DNA of 63,370 bases from Actinomycetes bacterium (GTDB taxonomy: Bacteria; Actinomycetota; Acidimicrobiia; Acidimicrobiales; Microtrichaceae), in contig JAEWED010000116.1 in the NCBI GenBank assembly GCA_023389745.1, forward strand, positions 1-63,370, read 5' to 3'. A program made the translations under genes and the position numbers. Position 1 is the stretch's first letter. Every line of letters starts with the position of its first letter. The notes beneath the pieces were generated by a model, which did not search any database, was not told where the DNA came from, and saw only the letters and a program-made list of their open reading frames with translations. This document shows, in pieces, positions 35,567 through 43,407 of the stretch.

Positions 35567-36274
35567 TCAGCGGAACAGATCTTCGGCGGGGGAGCGCACG
35601 ATGTCGCTCACCACACCGGAGCGCTCGGCGCCCTCGCCGAAGGCCGACGGGTCCAGCCCGCGCACGACGGCCACCGGCACCCCCGTCGCCTTGCCCATGA
35701 CCAGGTCCGCGGCGCCGGCGATCTCGTCGACGATCGCCACCTCGGTCACCTGGAGCTCTCGTCCGTAGGCGTCCTCGGTGCCACGTAGGTCGAGCACCGC
35801 CCGGATGCCGGCGGAGCCGATCGCGACGTCGGTCACCCCACGACGCCACGGCCGGCCGAAGGTGTCCGACACGATGACCGCGACGTCGAGGTCGTGGCGG
35901 AAGCGGATCCCGTCGCGGATGCGTCGGGCCGATCGGTCGGGGTCCTCGGGCAGCAGCGCCGCCTGGCCGCGCTCCACGTTCGACAGGTCGATGCCGGCGT
36001 TCGCACACACGAACCCGTGCCGGGTCTCGCTGATGATCAGGTCGCCGCGCCGCCGCAGGATGCGCACCGACTCGCGCTCGACGAGCGGTTTGTGGCTGAG
36101 CGGGTCCGACGGGTCGACCTCGGCCATCGCACCCTCGGCCTTCGACACGACCTTCTGGGTGACGACCACGACGTCGCGGTCGCGCAGCTCGACCGCCTCG
36201 GCGATCATCCCGGCGAGATCCGCGCCGCGGGTCACCTCGGGCAGGCCGGTCACGGGGATGATCTCGAGGGTCAC
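35567..36274 (-). CDS. cofE: Coenzyme F420-0:L-glutamate ligase
   Basis: A 235-residue enzyme with VVVTQKVVSKAEG, ETRHGFVCANAGIDLSN and VIVSDTFGRPWRRGVTDVAIG, all CofE/FbiB N-domain motifs. It adds glutamates to F420-0 using GTP. The C-terminal nitroreductase-like domain of mycobacterial FbiB is absent, so it matches the short stand-alone CofE; the dehydro-F420 reductase must be encoded elsewhere. The GTG overlaps the cofD stop (GTGA), so the two are translationally coupled. Confidence 0.94.
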   Translation of the reverse strand: MTLEIIPVTGLPEVTRGADLAGMIAEAVELRDRDVVVVTQKVVSKAEGAMAEVDPSDPLSHKPLVERESVRILRRRGDLIISETRHGFVCANAGIDLSNVERGQAALLPEDPDRSARRIRDGIRFRHDLDVAVIVSDTFGRPWRRGVTDVAIGSAGIRAVLDLRGTEDAYGRELQVTEVAIVDEIAGAADLVMGKATGVPVAVVRGLDPSAFGEGAERSGVVSDIVRSPAEDLFR

Positions 36275-37245
36275 CGCAGCGCTCCCAGACAGGCGTTCGC
36301 CAGGCGGGTCGCCGCGTCCAGGTCGACCATGATCGACGGGGCGACGACACAGCGCAGGCCCTGCGCCTCGACCTCGGTGGCCAGGTCGGCGTCGACCTCG
36401 TCGATCACCAGCGTCGACGCGTACGGCGCGTACCAGCGGGCGATGCCGACGACGCTCGCCTCGTGACCGAGCTCTCGCAGGAGGCGGTCCGCCGGGCCCT
36501 TGAGCGCGGCGCCACCGACGATCGGGCTGACCGCGACGGTCCGGTCCCGTGCGGTGGCGAGTGCGGTGGCCACGCCCGGCACGGCGAGCAGCGGGCCGAT
36601 CGACACCACCGGGTTCGACGGCGCGATGCAGACCACGTCGGCGGACCCGATCGCCTCGATGACCCCGGGCGCGGGGGAGGCGTCGTCCGCGCCGACGAAG
36701 CGCACGTCGGACACCGCGACGTCGTGGTGCTCGCGCACGAAGTACTCCTGGAACGACAGGTCACGGCCGTCCGCGGTGCCCAGCCGGGTCCGCAGCGGAT
36801 CGTCGGTGACGGGCAGGAGACGGAGTCCGAGGCCCCAGGTCCGGGTGATCTCGGCGGTCACCTCGCTGAGCGTCGCGCCGGCGAGGCGCCGCGAGGTCCG
36901 GTACAGGTGCGTACCCAGGTCTCTGTCGCCGAGCGAGAACCAACCGGCCGCGTCGTTGCCCTGCGGGTCCTGCGAGTCGATGCCGTTCGCCGAGGCGTAG
37001 CGCCGCACCTGCTCCATCGCCTGCCAGGTCTCACCCGACAGGCCCCAGCCGGTCTCGGTGTTGATGGCCTCGGCGAGGGTGTACGTGATCGTGTCCAGGT
37101 CCGGGCTGATGCACAGGCCGTGCAGCTCGGTGTCGTCGCCCACGTTGACGATCGCGGTGACCGACTCGGGGCGGACCGCCGCCACCATGCCGCGCAGCAG
37201 CCTGGCTGCACCGACTCCTCCGGAGAGCACCGTGACCGTGGACAT
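36271..37245 (-). CDS. cofD: 2-phospho-L-lactate (or PEP) guanylyl-Fo transferase
   Basis: A 324-residue CofD/FbiA protein: VLSGGVGAARLLRGM, VNVGDDTELHGLCISPDLDTITYTL, CIAPSNPVVSIGPLLAV and SPIVGGAALKGPADRLL. It transfers a phosphoenolpyruvyl or phospholactyl group to Fo in coenzyme F420 biosynthesis. A TAGGGT -10 box ends 10 nt before the ATG, so the mRNA is nearly leaderless. The cofD-cofE pair matches the fbiA-fbiB unit of mycobacteria. The 166-bp region to the gmd stop contains no gene. Confidence 0.95.
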   Translation of the reverse strand: MSTVTVLSGGVGAARLLRGMVAAVRPESVTAIVNVGDDTELHGLCISPDLDTITYTLAEAINTETGWGLSGETWQAMEQVRRYASANGIDSQDPQGNDAAGWFSLGDRDLGTHLYRTSRRLAGATLSEVTAEITRTWGLGLRLLPVTDDPLRTRLGTADGRDLSFQEYFVREHHDVAVSDVRFVGADDASPAPGVIEAIGSADVVCIAPSNPVVSIGPLLAVPGVATALATARDRTVAVSPIVGGAALKGPADRLLRELGHEASVVGIARWYAPYASTLVIDEVDADLATEVEAQGLRCVVAPSIMVDLDAATRLANACLGALR

Positions 37246-37255
37246 CAGGCACCGG

Positions 37256-37261
37256 ACCCTA
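37256..37261 (-). promoter_or_regulatory. Candidate -10 box (TAGGGT) of cofD-cofE
   Basis: Minus-strand TAGGGT ends 10 nt before the cofD ATG. Confidence 0.5.
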
Positions 37262-37386
37262 GTGGTCCTGTACGGCCCTCCACGATGGCCGACGCCGCGG
37301 CAGAGGTCGCCTCGGCCGGATCAGCGAGGTCGACCTTCGCCGCGGCGACGGTCCTCAATGGATGAGTGCTGGATGAAGAAGCCTGG

Positions 37387-37402
37387 GCTGACCGACGTCA
37401 GC
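37387..37402 (-). terminator. Hairpin after gmd
   Basis: GCTGAC-CGAC-GTCAGC, a 6-bp stem with a 4-nt loop, begins 9 nt past the gmd stop. It is short and has no T-tract. Confidence 0.35.
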
Positions 37403-37411
37403 CGATGAGGT

Positions 37412-38392
37412 TCAGCTGATCGAGTTGAGCTTGCCCGAGAGCAGCGCCACGTCGGCGTCGACCATCATCGTGACCAGGTCCTCGAAGCCGACCGTGGGGG
37501 TCCAGCCGAGCTGGGCCTTCGCCTTCTCGGGGGTGCCGATCAGCAGGTCGACCTCGGCAGGGCGGTAGAACGCCTCGTCGATGACCACGAACTCCTCGTA
37601 GTCCAGGCCCACGTGGCCGAAGGCGACCTCGCAGAAGCGGCGCACCGAGTGGGTCTCGCCGGTCGCGACGACATAGTCGTCGGGGGAGTCCTGCTGCAGC
37701 ATGAGGTACATGGCGCGGACGTAGTCGCCGGCGAAGCCCCAGTCGCGCTCGGCTTCGAGGTTGCCGAGGCGCAGCTCCTTGGCCTGGCCGAGCTTGATCT
37801 TGGCCACGGTGTTCGAGATCTTGCGGGTCACGAACTCGAGGCCGCGGCGGGGCGACTCGTGGTTGAAGAGGATGCCGCTCGACGCGTGCAGGTCGTAGCT
37901 CTCGCGGTAGTTGACGGTCAGCCAGTGGCCGTACATCTTCGCCACGCCGTAGGGGGAGCGGGGGTAGAACGGGGTGGTCTCGGACTGCGGCACCTCGACG
38001 ACCTTGCCGAACATCTCCGACGACGACGCCTGGTAGAAGCGGATGTCCGGATCGACGATCCGGATGGCGTCGAGCAGGCGGGTCACGCCGAGGCCGGTGA
38101 CGTCGCCGGTCAGGACCGGCTGGCTGAAGCTGGTCTGCACGAAGCTCTGCGCCGCGAGGTTGTACACCTCGTGCGGACGGTGGGTGCGCAGGATGTCGAT
38201 CATGCTGGCCTGGTCGAGCAGGTCGCCCGGCACGGTCGAGATGCGGTCCTGCAGGTGCGCGATGCGCTCGAAGGTCACCGTCGAGGAGCGTCGGACCATG
38301 CCGATCACCTCGTACCCCTCGTCGAGGAGCAGTTCGGCCAGGTACGAGCCGTCCTGGCCGGTGATTCCTGTGATCAACGCGCGCTTGGTCAT
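37412..38392 (-). CDS. gmd: GDP-mannose 4,6-dehydratase
   Basis: A 326-residue extended SDR with ALITGITGQDGSYLAELLL, the RRSS NADP loop, LAAQSFVQTSF, SSSEMFG, catalytic YGVAK, NHESPRRG and NLEAERDWGFAGDYV, which together are diagnostic of GMD. It converts GDP-D-mannose to GDP-4-dehydro-6-deoxy-D-mannose. The ATG at 38392 is set by a TAGAAC -10 box 7 nt upstream and by the family's usual N-terminus. It is divergent from the XRE regulator; the rmd gene that completes the branch lies 0.6 kb away on the same strand. Confidence 0.95.
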   Translation of the reverse strand: MTKRALITGITGQDGSYLAELLLDEGYEVIGMVRRSSTVTFERIAHLQDRISTVPGDLLDQASMIDILRTHRPHEVYNLAAQSFVQTSFSQPVLTGDVTGLGVTRLLDAIRIVDPDIRFYQASSSEMFGKVVEVPQSETTPFYPRSPYGVAKMYGHWLTVNYRESYDLHASSGILFNHESPRRGLEFVTRKISNTVAKIKLGQAKELRLGNLEAERDWGFAGDYVRAMYLMLQQDSPDDYVVATGETHSVRRFCEVAFGHVGLDYEEFVVIDEAFYRPAEVDLLIGTPEKAKAQLGWTPTVGFEDLVTMMVDADVALLSGKLNSIS

Positions 38393-38399
38393 GCCGTCC

Positions 38400-38405
38400 G
38401 TTCTA
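38400..38405 (-). promoter_or_regulatory. Leaderless -10 box (TAGAAC) of gmd
   Basis: Minus-strand TAGAAC ends 7 nt before the gmd ATG and overlaps the plus-strand -10 box of the XRE gene. Confidence 0.45.
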
Positions 38406-38409
38406 CGCT
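38404..38409 (+). promoter_or_regulatory. Candidate -10 box (TACGCT) of the XRE regulator gene
   Basis: TACGCT would start transcription near 38416, upstream of the palindrome at 38427-38443. Confidence 0.45.
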
Positions 38410-38426
38410 GGTCCGACCGCCGCGTC

Positions 38427-38443
38427 TGCCAACTGGGTTGGCA
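38427..38443. promoter_or_regulatory. Candidate operator: 17-bp inverted repeat TGCCAAC-TGG-GTTGGCA
   Basis: A perfect 7-3-7 inverted repeat lies between the XRE promoter and its ATG, and about where the -35 region of the divergent gmd promoter would be. A dimeric HTH protein bound here could repress both genes. Confidence 0.6.
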
Positions 38444-38461
38444 CGGCACCGACTTCTCTCC

Positions 38462-38968
38462 ATGAACCCTCCCCCCGACGCACCCCCGACCTCCTCGACC
38501 GCCGACGACGGCCATCGCGACGACGGCCACTGCGACGACGGCCACTTGGGACGGCGGATCGCCGCGTGCCGGGTCGAGCTCGGCCTCACCCAGCAGGCGC
38601 TCGCCGCTCGGATCGCGATCTCACGGGTCGCGCTGTCGAACCTGGAGTCCGGGCGCAGCGTGCCGGGCGAGCGCACGGTCACCCTGCTCGCCGGCATCTT
38701 CGGGATGGAGCCGTGGGACCTGGTCGAGGGCACCAGCTACCCGCCGGCGAAGGTCGACCGTCTGCCCCTGGTGACCGCCCGTCACACCGAGGTCGAGCTG
38801 CAGCTCGCGCTGTTGCAGCGCGATCTGACGTGGCTCGAGAGCGCACCCCCGGCCCTGGCCCGCGACGTCGTGGACCGGTGGCGCCGGGACCTCGCCGAGC
38901 TGGAGCGCACCACCGCGGATCCGGCCCAGCGCGCGCTGCTGCGCTCAGCCCTCGCCGGCCTGCGCTGA
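38462..38968 (+). CDS. XRE-family HTH transcriptional regulator
   Basis: A 168-residue protein with an N-terminal low-complexity tail (three DDGH repeats), an HTH_3 domain at about 28-85 (LGLTQQALAARIAISRVALSNLESGRSVPGERTV) and a C-terminal alpha-helical region (LQLALLQRDLTWLESAP). It is divergent from gmd and has a 17-bp palindrome in its leader, so it is a candidate autoregulator and regulator of GDP-rhamnose genes. It is convergent with rmd. Target genes are inference. Confidence 0.88.
   Translation: MNPPPDAPPTSSTADDGHRDDGHCDDGHLGRRIAACRVELGLTQQALAARIAISRVALSNLESGRSVPGERTVTLLAGIFGMEPWDLVEGTSYPPAKVDRLPLVTARHTEVELQLALLQRDLTWLESAPPALARDVVDRWRRDLAELERTTADPAQRALLRSALAGLR
38504..38548. repeat. 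15-bp tandem repeat (x3) encoding DDGH units
   Basis: Three units of the GACGACGGCCACTGC type at 38504-38518, 38519-38533 and 38534-38548 encode DDGHR, DDGHC and DDGHL in the N-terminal tail of the XRE protein. Confidence 0.88.
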
Positions 38969-38990
38969 TCCGGCCTGGCTGGGCCTGCCG

Positions 38991-39899
38991 TCAGTCGGCT
39001 CGCACCAGCCGGCGGCGGTCGTCGAGCAGGTCCCGCAGCGTCTGCTCGAGGGGGATCTCGGGCGTCCAGCCGGTGTCGCGGCGCAGCTTCGAGCAGTCAC
39101 CGAGCAGCAGCGGGATGTCGACGGGGCGCTGCAGGTCCGGATCGGGCTCGAGCACCATCGGGACCGTCGCCATCTCGATGAACTGGTCCGCCAGGCTCTG
39201 CACTGCGATCGCCGTGCCGGAGCACACGTTGTAGACCTCGCCCGGGTGACCCGACTCGATGAGGAGCCGGTAGGCCCGTACGACGTCTCGCACGTCGGTG
39301 AAGTCGCGCTCCGGGCTGAGGTTGCCGACCTTGACGACCCGCTCGCCGTTCAGCTCGTTGAGCGCGACGCGCCCGGCGAGCGCCGGTGCGACGAACTTGT
39401 CGGTCTGGCCGGGGCCGAGGTGGTTGAACGGCCGGGCACGAACGACGTGCTGGCCGTAGCCCAGCGTCGCCTGCAGCGCGACGTAGTCGGCGGCGACCTT
39501 CGACGCCGCGTACGGGCTCACCGGCCGCAGCGGCTGGTCCTCGGTGATCGGCGCGTCCTCGGGTGTGACCTTGCCGTACACGTCGGCGGAGCCGATCGTC
39601 AGGACGCGCTCCGCCCCCGCCTCGCGAGCGGCCCACAGCACGTTCAGGGTGCCCTCGGCGTTCGCCCGGAACGTCGCCTGCGGGGTCTGCCACGAGCCAC
39701 CCACGTCGGCGGCGCCGGCGATGTGGTACACGACCTCGGGAGCGGACCGCCGGAACAGGTCGAGCAGCGCCGCGGCATCGAGGATGTCGAGGCCATCGGT
39801 CACACGGTCGGTCGGGATGACCTCGTCGCCCTGGTCCTCGAGGTGGCGGAGGAGGTGCTGGCCGACGAAGCCTCCGGCGCCGGTGATCAGGGCCTTCAT
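38991..39899 (-). CDS. rmd: GDP-4-dehydro-6-deoxy-D-mannose reductase (GDP-D-rhamnose-forming)
   Basis: A 302-residue extended SDR: ALITGAGGFVGQHLL, HIAGAADVGGSW, GSADVYGK, catalytic YAASK, RPFNHLGPGQ and NLSPERDFTDVRDVV are typical of RMD enzymes. It reduces the gmd product to GDP-D-rhamnose. The alternative product (GDP-fucose via GMER) is less likely because GMER has different motifs. The ATG at 39899 follows a TACACT box by 39 nt. It lies beside gmd and upstream of a divergent glycosyltransferase. Confidence 0.9.
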   Translation of the reverse strand: MKALITGAGGFVGQHLLRHLEDQGDEVIPTDRVTDGLDILDAAALLDLFRRSAPEVVYHIAGAADVGGSWQTPQATFRANAEGTLNVLWAAREAGAERVLTIGSADVYGKVTPEDAPITEDQPLRPVSPYAASKVAADYVALQATLGYGQHVVRARPFNHLGPGQTDKFVAPALAGRVALNELNGERVVKVGNLSPERDFTDVRDVVRAYRLLIESGHPGEVYNVCSGTAIAVQSLADQFIEMATVPMVLEPDPDLQRPVDIPLLLGDCSKLRRDTGWTPEIPLEQTLRDLLDDRRRLVRAD

Positions 39900-39938
39900 C
39901 GGGTGCTGCTGGTGGACGGCGAGGTGCTCACGGGCCCG

Positions 39939-39944
39939 AGTGTA
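39939..39944 (-). promoter_or_regulatory. Candidate -10 box (TACACT) of rmd
   Basis: Minus-strand TACACT would give a leader of about 33 nt before the rmd ATG. Confidence 0.5.
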
Positions 39945-39945
39945 G

Positions 39946-39961
39946 GGGCGCATTCGCGCCC
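39946..39961. promoter_or_regulatory. Inverted repeat GGGCGC-ATTC-GCGCCC in the rmd promoter
   Basis: A 6-4-6 inverted repeat sits immediately upstream of the rmd -10 box, where a regulator could occlude RNA polymerase. It differs from the gmd/XRE palindrome. Confidence 0.4.
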
Positions 39962-40005
39962 GGCAACGCCTCGTGGCGGTGCACGGTGGGGAGCACCGGG
40001 CGCGG

Positions 40006-40011
40006 TACGCT
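40006..40011 (+). promoter_or_regulatory. Candidate -10 box (TACGCT) of the GT2 operon
   Basis: TACGCT would start transcription near 40018, 24 nt before the putative ATC start of the GT2/membrane protein and upstream of a GGAGGA Shine-Dalgarno at 40028-40033. Confidence 0.5.
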
Positions 40012-40041
40012 CGAAGTCCCTGCGTACGGAGGAACACGGCC

Positions 40042-43000
40042 ATCTCGCCCGACCCTGACGAGCCCGAAGCGTCCACGCCCACGCCAGCTCCCGACGAGCC
40101 CATGGCGTCGGACGGCGGACGCCGCTCCGATCTCCCCGAGAGCGACCCGACGCCGCCCGCTGCGACACCCGCCGCAGCGCCGGAGAGCGACGACGACGAG
40201 CACGAGCTCGACGAGAAGTGGGGTTTCCGGTCCGAGGAGCCGATCGTCGGTCACGGTGCCCCGCCCGTCGTGGCGGTGGTCGTCACCAAGGACCCGGGCG
40301 ACTGGTTCGAACGCACGCTCGAGTCCCTCGCGGACCAGGACTACGAGAGCCTCTCGGTGCTCGTCATCGACAACGGCGGGACCACCGACCCGACCGAGCG
40401 CATCGCGGACGTGCTGCCGTCGGCCTTCGTGAAGCGGCTCGACAGCGACGAGGGCCTCTCGGCCGCCACGAACGAGGTGCTCACCTCGGTCGAGGGCGCG
40501 ACGTTCTACCTGCTCATGCACGACGACGTGGCGCTCGAGCCGAACGCGGTGACCGCCCTGGTCGCCGAGGCGTTCCGGGCGACCGGCGGCATCGTCGGCC
40601 CGAAGATCGTCGAGTGGGACGACCCGCGACGGCTCTGGTCGGTCGGCTACTCGGTCGACATCTACGGCTTCAGCCAACCGCTGTCCGAGCCCGGCGAGCT
40701 CGACCAGTCCCAGCACGACACCGCGAGAGAGGTCTTCGCGGTGTCCGGGGCCTGCATGCTCGTGCGGTCCGACCTGTTCGCCGCGATCGGCGGGTTCACC
40801 GAGGGCATCCCGTACTTCGGCGAGGACATCGACCTGTGCTGGCGGGCGCACATCGCCGGTGCGACCGTGCACCTGTGCCCGAGCGCCGTGGTCGCCCACC
40901 GCGGCCGGTTCACCGAACGGCGCGCGCCGGAGAACTGGAACCGCCTCGCGGTTCGCCACGAGGCGCGCACCATGTTGACCAACTACGAACCGCTGCGACT
41001 GCTGCGGATCGCTCCGGTCGCCGCGATCCTGTCCGCGATCGACCTGATCGGCTCGCTCGTCGGCGGCCGCTTCCACCGCGCCGGCGACATCGTGGCGTCC
41101 TGGCTCTGGAACATGGGCAGCCTGCCGTCGCTCATGCGCGCCCGCTCCCGGGTGAAGCGCATCCGACGCGCCCACGACGCCGACTACCTGCCCCTCATGC
41201 GCCAGGGCAGCACCCGCATCGCGACACTGATGCGAGCCGACGAGGGCGAGAACCGCCTCCAGGCCGTGGCGCAGAGCGGTCGCGGCTACCTGCAGGGCCT
41301 CACCGAGGGCCCGAGCCGCGCCGGCGCCGTGCTCGCGTTGTTCGCCACGCTCGTCGTGCTCATCGGCGCCCGCTCGTTGATCAACGGTCCGCTGCCGGTG
41401 ATCCGCGAGTTCTTCGACACGGGTCAGAGCTCGAGCGCCCTGCTGGCGCAGTGGTGGTCGGGCTGGCGAGAGTCGGGCTTCGGCGAGAGCGCTGTCGCAC
41501 CAGGGGTGGTGCCGGGCCTCGGCGTGCTCGGCACCGTCGCGCTCGGTGCGGTCGGCCTGGTCCGTCGCCTGCTGATCGTCGCGCCGCTGTTCCTGGGTGC
41601 GCTCGGCGCCTGGAAGCTGCTGTTGCGGACCGGGTCGACGAAGGGCCGCGCCGCGATGCTCGCGGCGTACGCGCTCAACCCCGTCGCGCTGAACGCGATG
41701 GCCGAAGGTCGCCTGCAGGCGCTGGTCACCTACGCCGCGGCCCCCTGGCTGCTCCGCCGCACGGCGAGCGCCGCGGGCCTCGAGCCCTTCGGCGACGACT
41801 CCACCGCGCCCACCTCGGTGGTCCGCAGCGTGGCGGGCACGGCGTTGATCCTGGTCGCTGTCGGATCGATCAGCCCGCTCGGCGCGGGCCTGCTCGTCGT
41901 GTGCTGTCTGCTGGTGGTCCTGGTGGCGACCGTCCGGTCCGGGTCGGGCTCCACGGCGCGCTTCGTCGGACGCCTCCTGGTGTCGACCGTGCTGGCGCTG
42001 GGTGTCGTCGGTCCGTGGATCCTCCAGTCCGTCCTTCGGGGTGACCTCGCCTCGATCACCGGCATGTGGATCGGTCGCGACGCCCGACCGGGCGCCGCGG
42101 CGCTGATCACCGGCAGCGTCGGCCCGGTGGCGGTCGGCCTGTTCGGCTGGGGCCTTCTCGTCGCGGGCGGCTACTCGCTGCTCGCCGGGCGCAGCTGGCG
42201 CTTCCGGTGGGCGATCGCCGGCTGGGTCGCCGCCCTGGCCGCGTGGGTGGTCGCGATCCTGCTCGTGAAGGTCGACGCCGTGGCCGGCGCGGGCGTCGAG
42301 CTCGTGCTGATCCCCGCCGTGCTCGGGCTGGCCATCTCGGTCGCCATGGGCGCCCTCGCCTTCGAGCACGACGTGGTGGGCTCCGACTTCGGCGTGTCCC
42401 AGATCCTCTCGGCCGTCGCCGCTGCGGGTCTGTTGGTGGCGCTCGTGCCGATCACGGTCGCCTCGGCCAACGGCCGGTGGTACCAGCCCGAGGGCGACTT
42501 CCGCCGACTGCTCGAGAACGTCGACGACGGCACCGACTTCCGCACCGTCTGGATCGGCGACCCCGACGTGCTGCCGCTCGCCAGCTGGCAGCTCGCCGGG
42601 AGCGACGGGGTCGGCATCGGCACCAGCACCGGGCTCGACCCCACGGTCACGCAGCGGTACCGCCTCGACGGCGGCGCCGGGGTCGAGGTGCTCGAGGACT
42701 CCCTCGACGCTGCCGTCGACGGCGAGACCGCTCGGCTGGGACGGGTGTTGGCGCCCATGGGCATCCGCTACGTGGCGGTGGTCGACCGGCCCGCTCCGCA
42801 GCCGTTCGCACCCGCGGCCGCGCCGTACCCGGGTTCGGTCGTGGCGGCGCTGCGCGAGCAGCTCGACCTGGTCGAGATCGAGCTCAACGCCGGTCTCGTG
42901 CTGTTCGAGGTCCAGGATGCCTGGCCCCTGCGCTCCGACATCACCGAGCTGACCCTGCCGGAGCGGGGTGACGCCGATCCCTCGGACCTGCTGCAGGTCG

Positions 43001-43407
43001 AGACGCCGGCACCTCCGGCGGTGCTCGGTCGATCACCCGGGACCAGGTTCACCGACGAGCTCGCCGCCGAGCGTCGCATCGCCCAGTCGTCCACCGCGGA
43101 TCCGGGCTGGTCGCTCACCGTCGACGGCGACGAGGCCCCTCGATCGGACCTGTTCGGTTGGGCTCAGCAGTTCCGGACCGGGCCGGCCGGCGAGGCGGAG
43201 CTGCAGTGGTCGACGTCGCTCGCCGCGCGGGGGCTCCAGGCGCTGCAGGTGCTGACCCTGCTCGTGCTGATCGTGCTCGTCGTCCGGCAGCGGCGGGTCG
43301 TCGCCCGCACCAAGCGCACCCGACGATCGTCGGTGAGCGACGGCCCGGTGATGGTCGTGGACGACGACGGCAACGTCGTCGCCGCCGAGGATGTGACCCG
43401 CTCATGA
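40042..43407 (+). CDS. GT2 glycosyltransferase fused to a large polytopic membrane domain
   Basis: A protein of about 1120 residues. An acidic disordered N-terminus (about 1-65) leads to a GT2 domain (VVAVVVTKDPGDWFERTLESL, IDNGGTTDPTERI, HDDVALEP, GEDIDLCWRAHI). From residue about 310 there are some 12 membrane segments, then an extracytoplasmic segment (about 795-1070) and a final helix with a basic tail. Similar proteins are predicted wall or glycan transferases in actinobacteria. The start is ambiguous: a strong GGAGGA Shine-Dalgarno lies 8 nt before an ATC codon at 40042. The next conventional in-frame start is ATG 40102, without Shine-Dalgarno, and GTG codons at 39973 and 39979 lie upstream of the promoter. 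The stop overlaps the next ATG. Confidence 0.78.
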   Translation: MSPDPDEPEASTPTPAPDEPMASDGGRRSDLPESDPTPPAATPAAAPESDDDEHELDEKWGFRSEEPIVGHGAPPVVAVVVTKDPGDWFERTLESLADQDYESLSVLVIDNGGTTDPTERIADVLPSAFVKRLDSDEGLSAATNEVLTSVEGATFYLLMHDDVALEPNAVTALVAEAFRATGGIVGPKIVEWDDPRRLWSVGYSVDIYGFSQPLSEPGELDQSQHDTAREVFAVSGACMLVRSDLFAAIGGFTEGIPYFGEDIDLCWRAHIAGATVHLCPSAVVAHRGRFTERRAPENWNRLAVRHEARTMLTNYEPLRLLRIAPVAAILSAIDLIGSLVGGRFHRAGDIVASWLWNMGSLPSLMRARSRVKRIRRAHDADYLPLMRQGSTRIATLMRADEGENRLQAVAQSGRGYLQGLTEGPSRAGAVLALFATLVVLIGARSLINGPLPVIREFFDTGQSSSALLAQWWSGWRESGFGESAVAPGVVPGLGVLGTVALGAVGLVRRLLIVAPLFLGALGAWKLLLRTGSTKGRAAMLAAYALNPVALNAMAEGRLQALVTYAAAPWLLRRTASAAGLEPFGDDSTAPTSVVRSVAGTALILVAVGSISPLGAGLLVVCCLLVVLVATVRSGSGSTARFVGRLLVSTVLALGVVGPWILQSVLRGDLASITGMWIGRDARPGAAALITGSVGPVAVGLFGWGLLVAGGYSLLAGRSWRFRWAIAGWVAALAAWVVAILLVKVDAVAGAGVELVLIPAVLGLAISVAMGALAFEHDVVGSDFGVSQILSAVAAAGLLVALVPITVASANGRWYQPEGDFRRLLENVDDGTDFRTVWIGDPDVLPLASWQLAGSDGVGIGTSTGLDPTVTQRYRLDGGAGVEVLEDSLDAAVDGETARLGRVLAPMGIRYVAVVDRPAPQPFAPAAAPYPGSVVAALREQLDLVEIELNAGLVLFEVQDAWPLRSDITELTLPERGDADPSDLLQVETPAPPAVLGRSPGTRFTDELAAERRIAQSSTADPGWSLTVDGDEAPRSDLFGWAQQFRTGPAGEAELQWSTSLAARGLQALQVLTLLVLIVLVVRQRRVVARTKRTRRSSVSDGPVMVVDDDGNVVAAEDVTRS

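Noticed and set aside
39928..42369. An 813-codon minus-strand open frame opposite the GT2/membrane gene
   Set aside because: Composition is low-complexity (Asp/Arg/Gly/His), there is no start signal, and it covers the rmd promoter as well as a well-supported gene.
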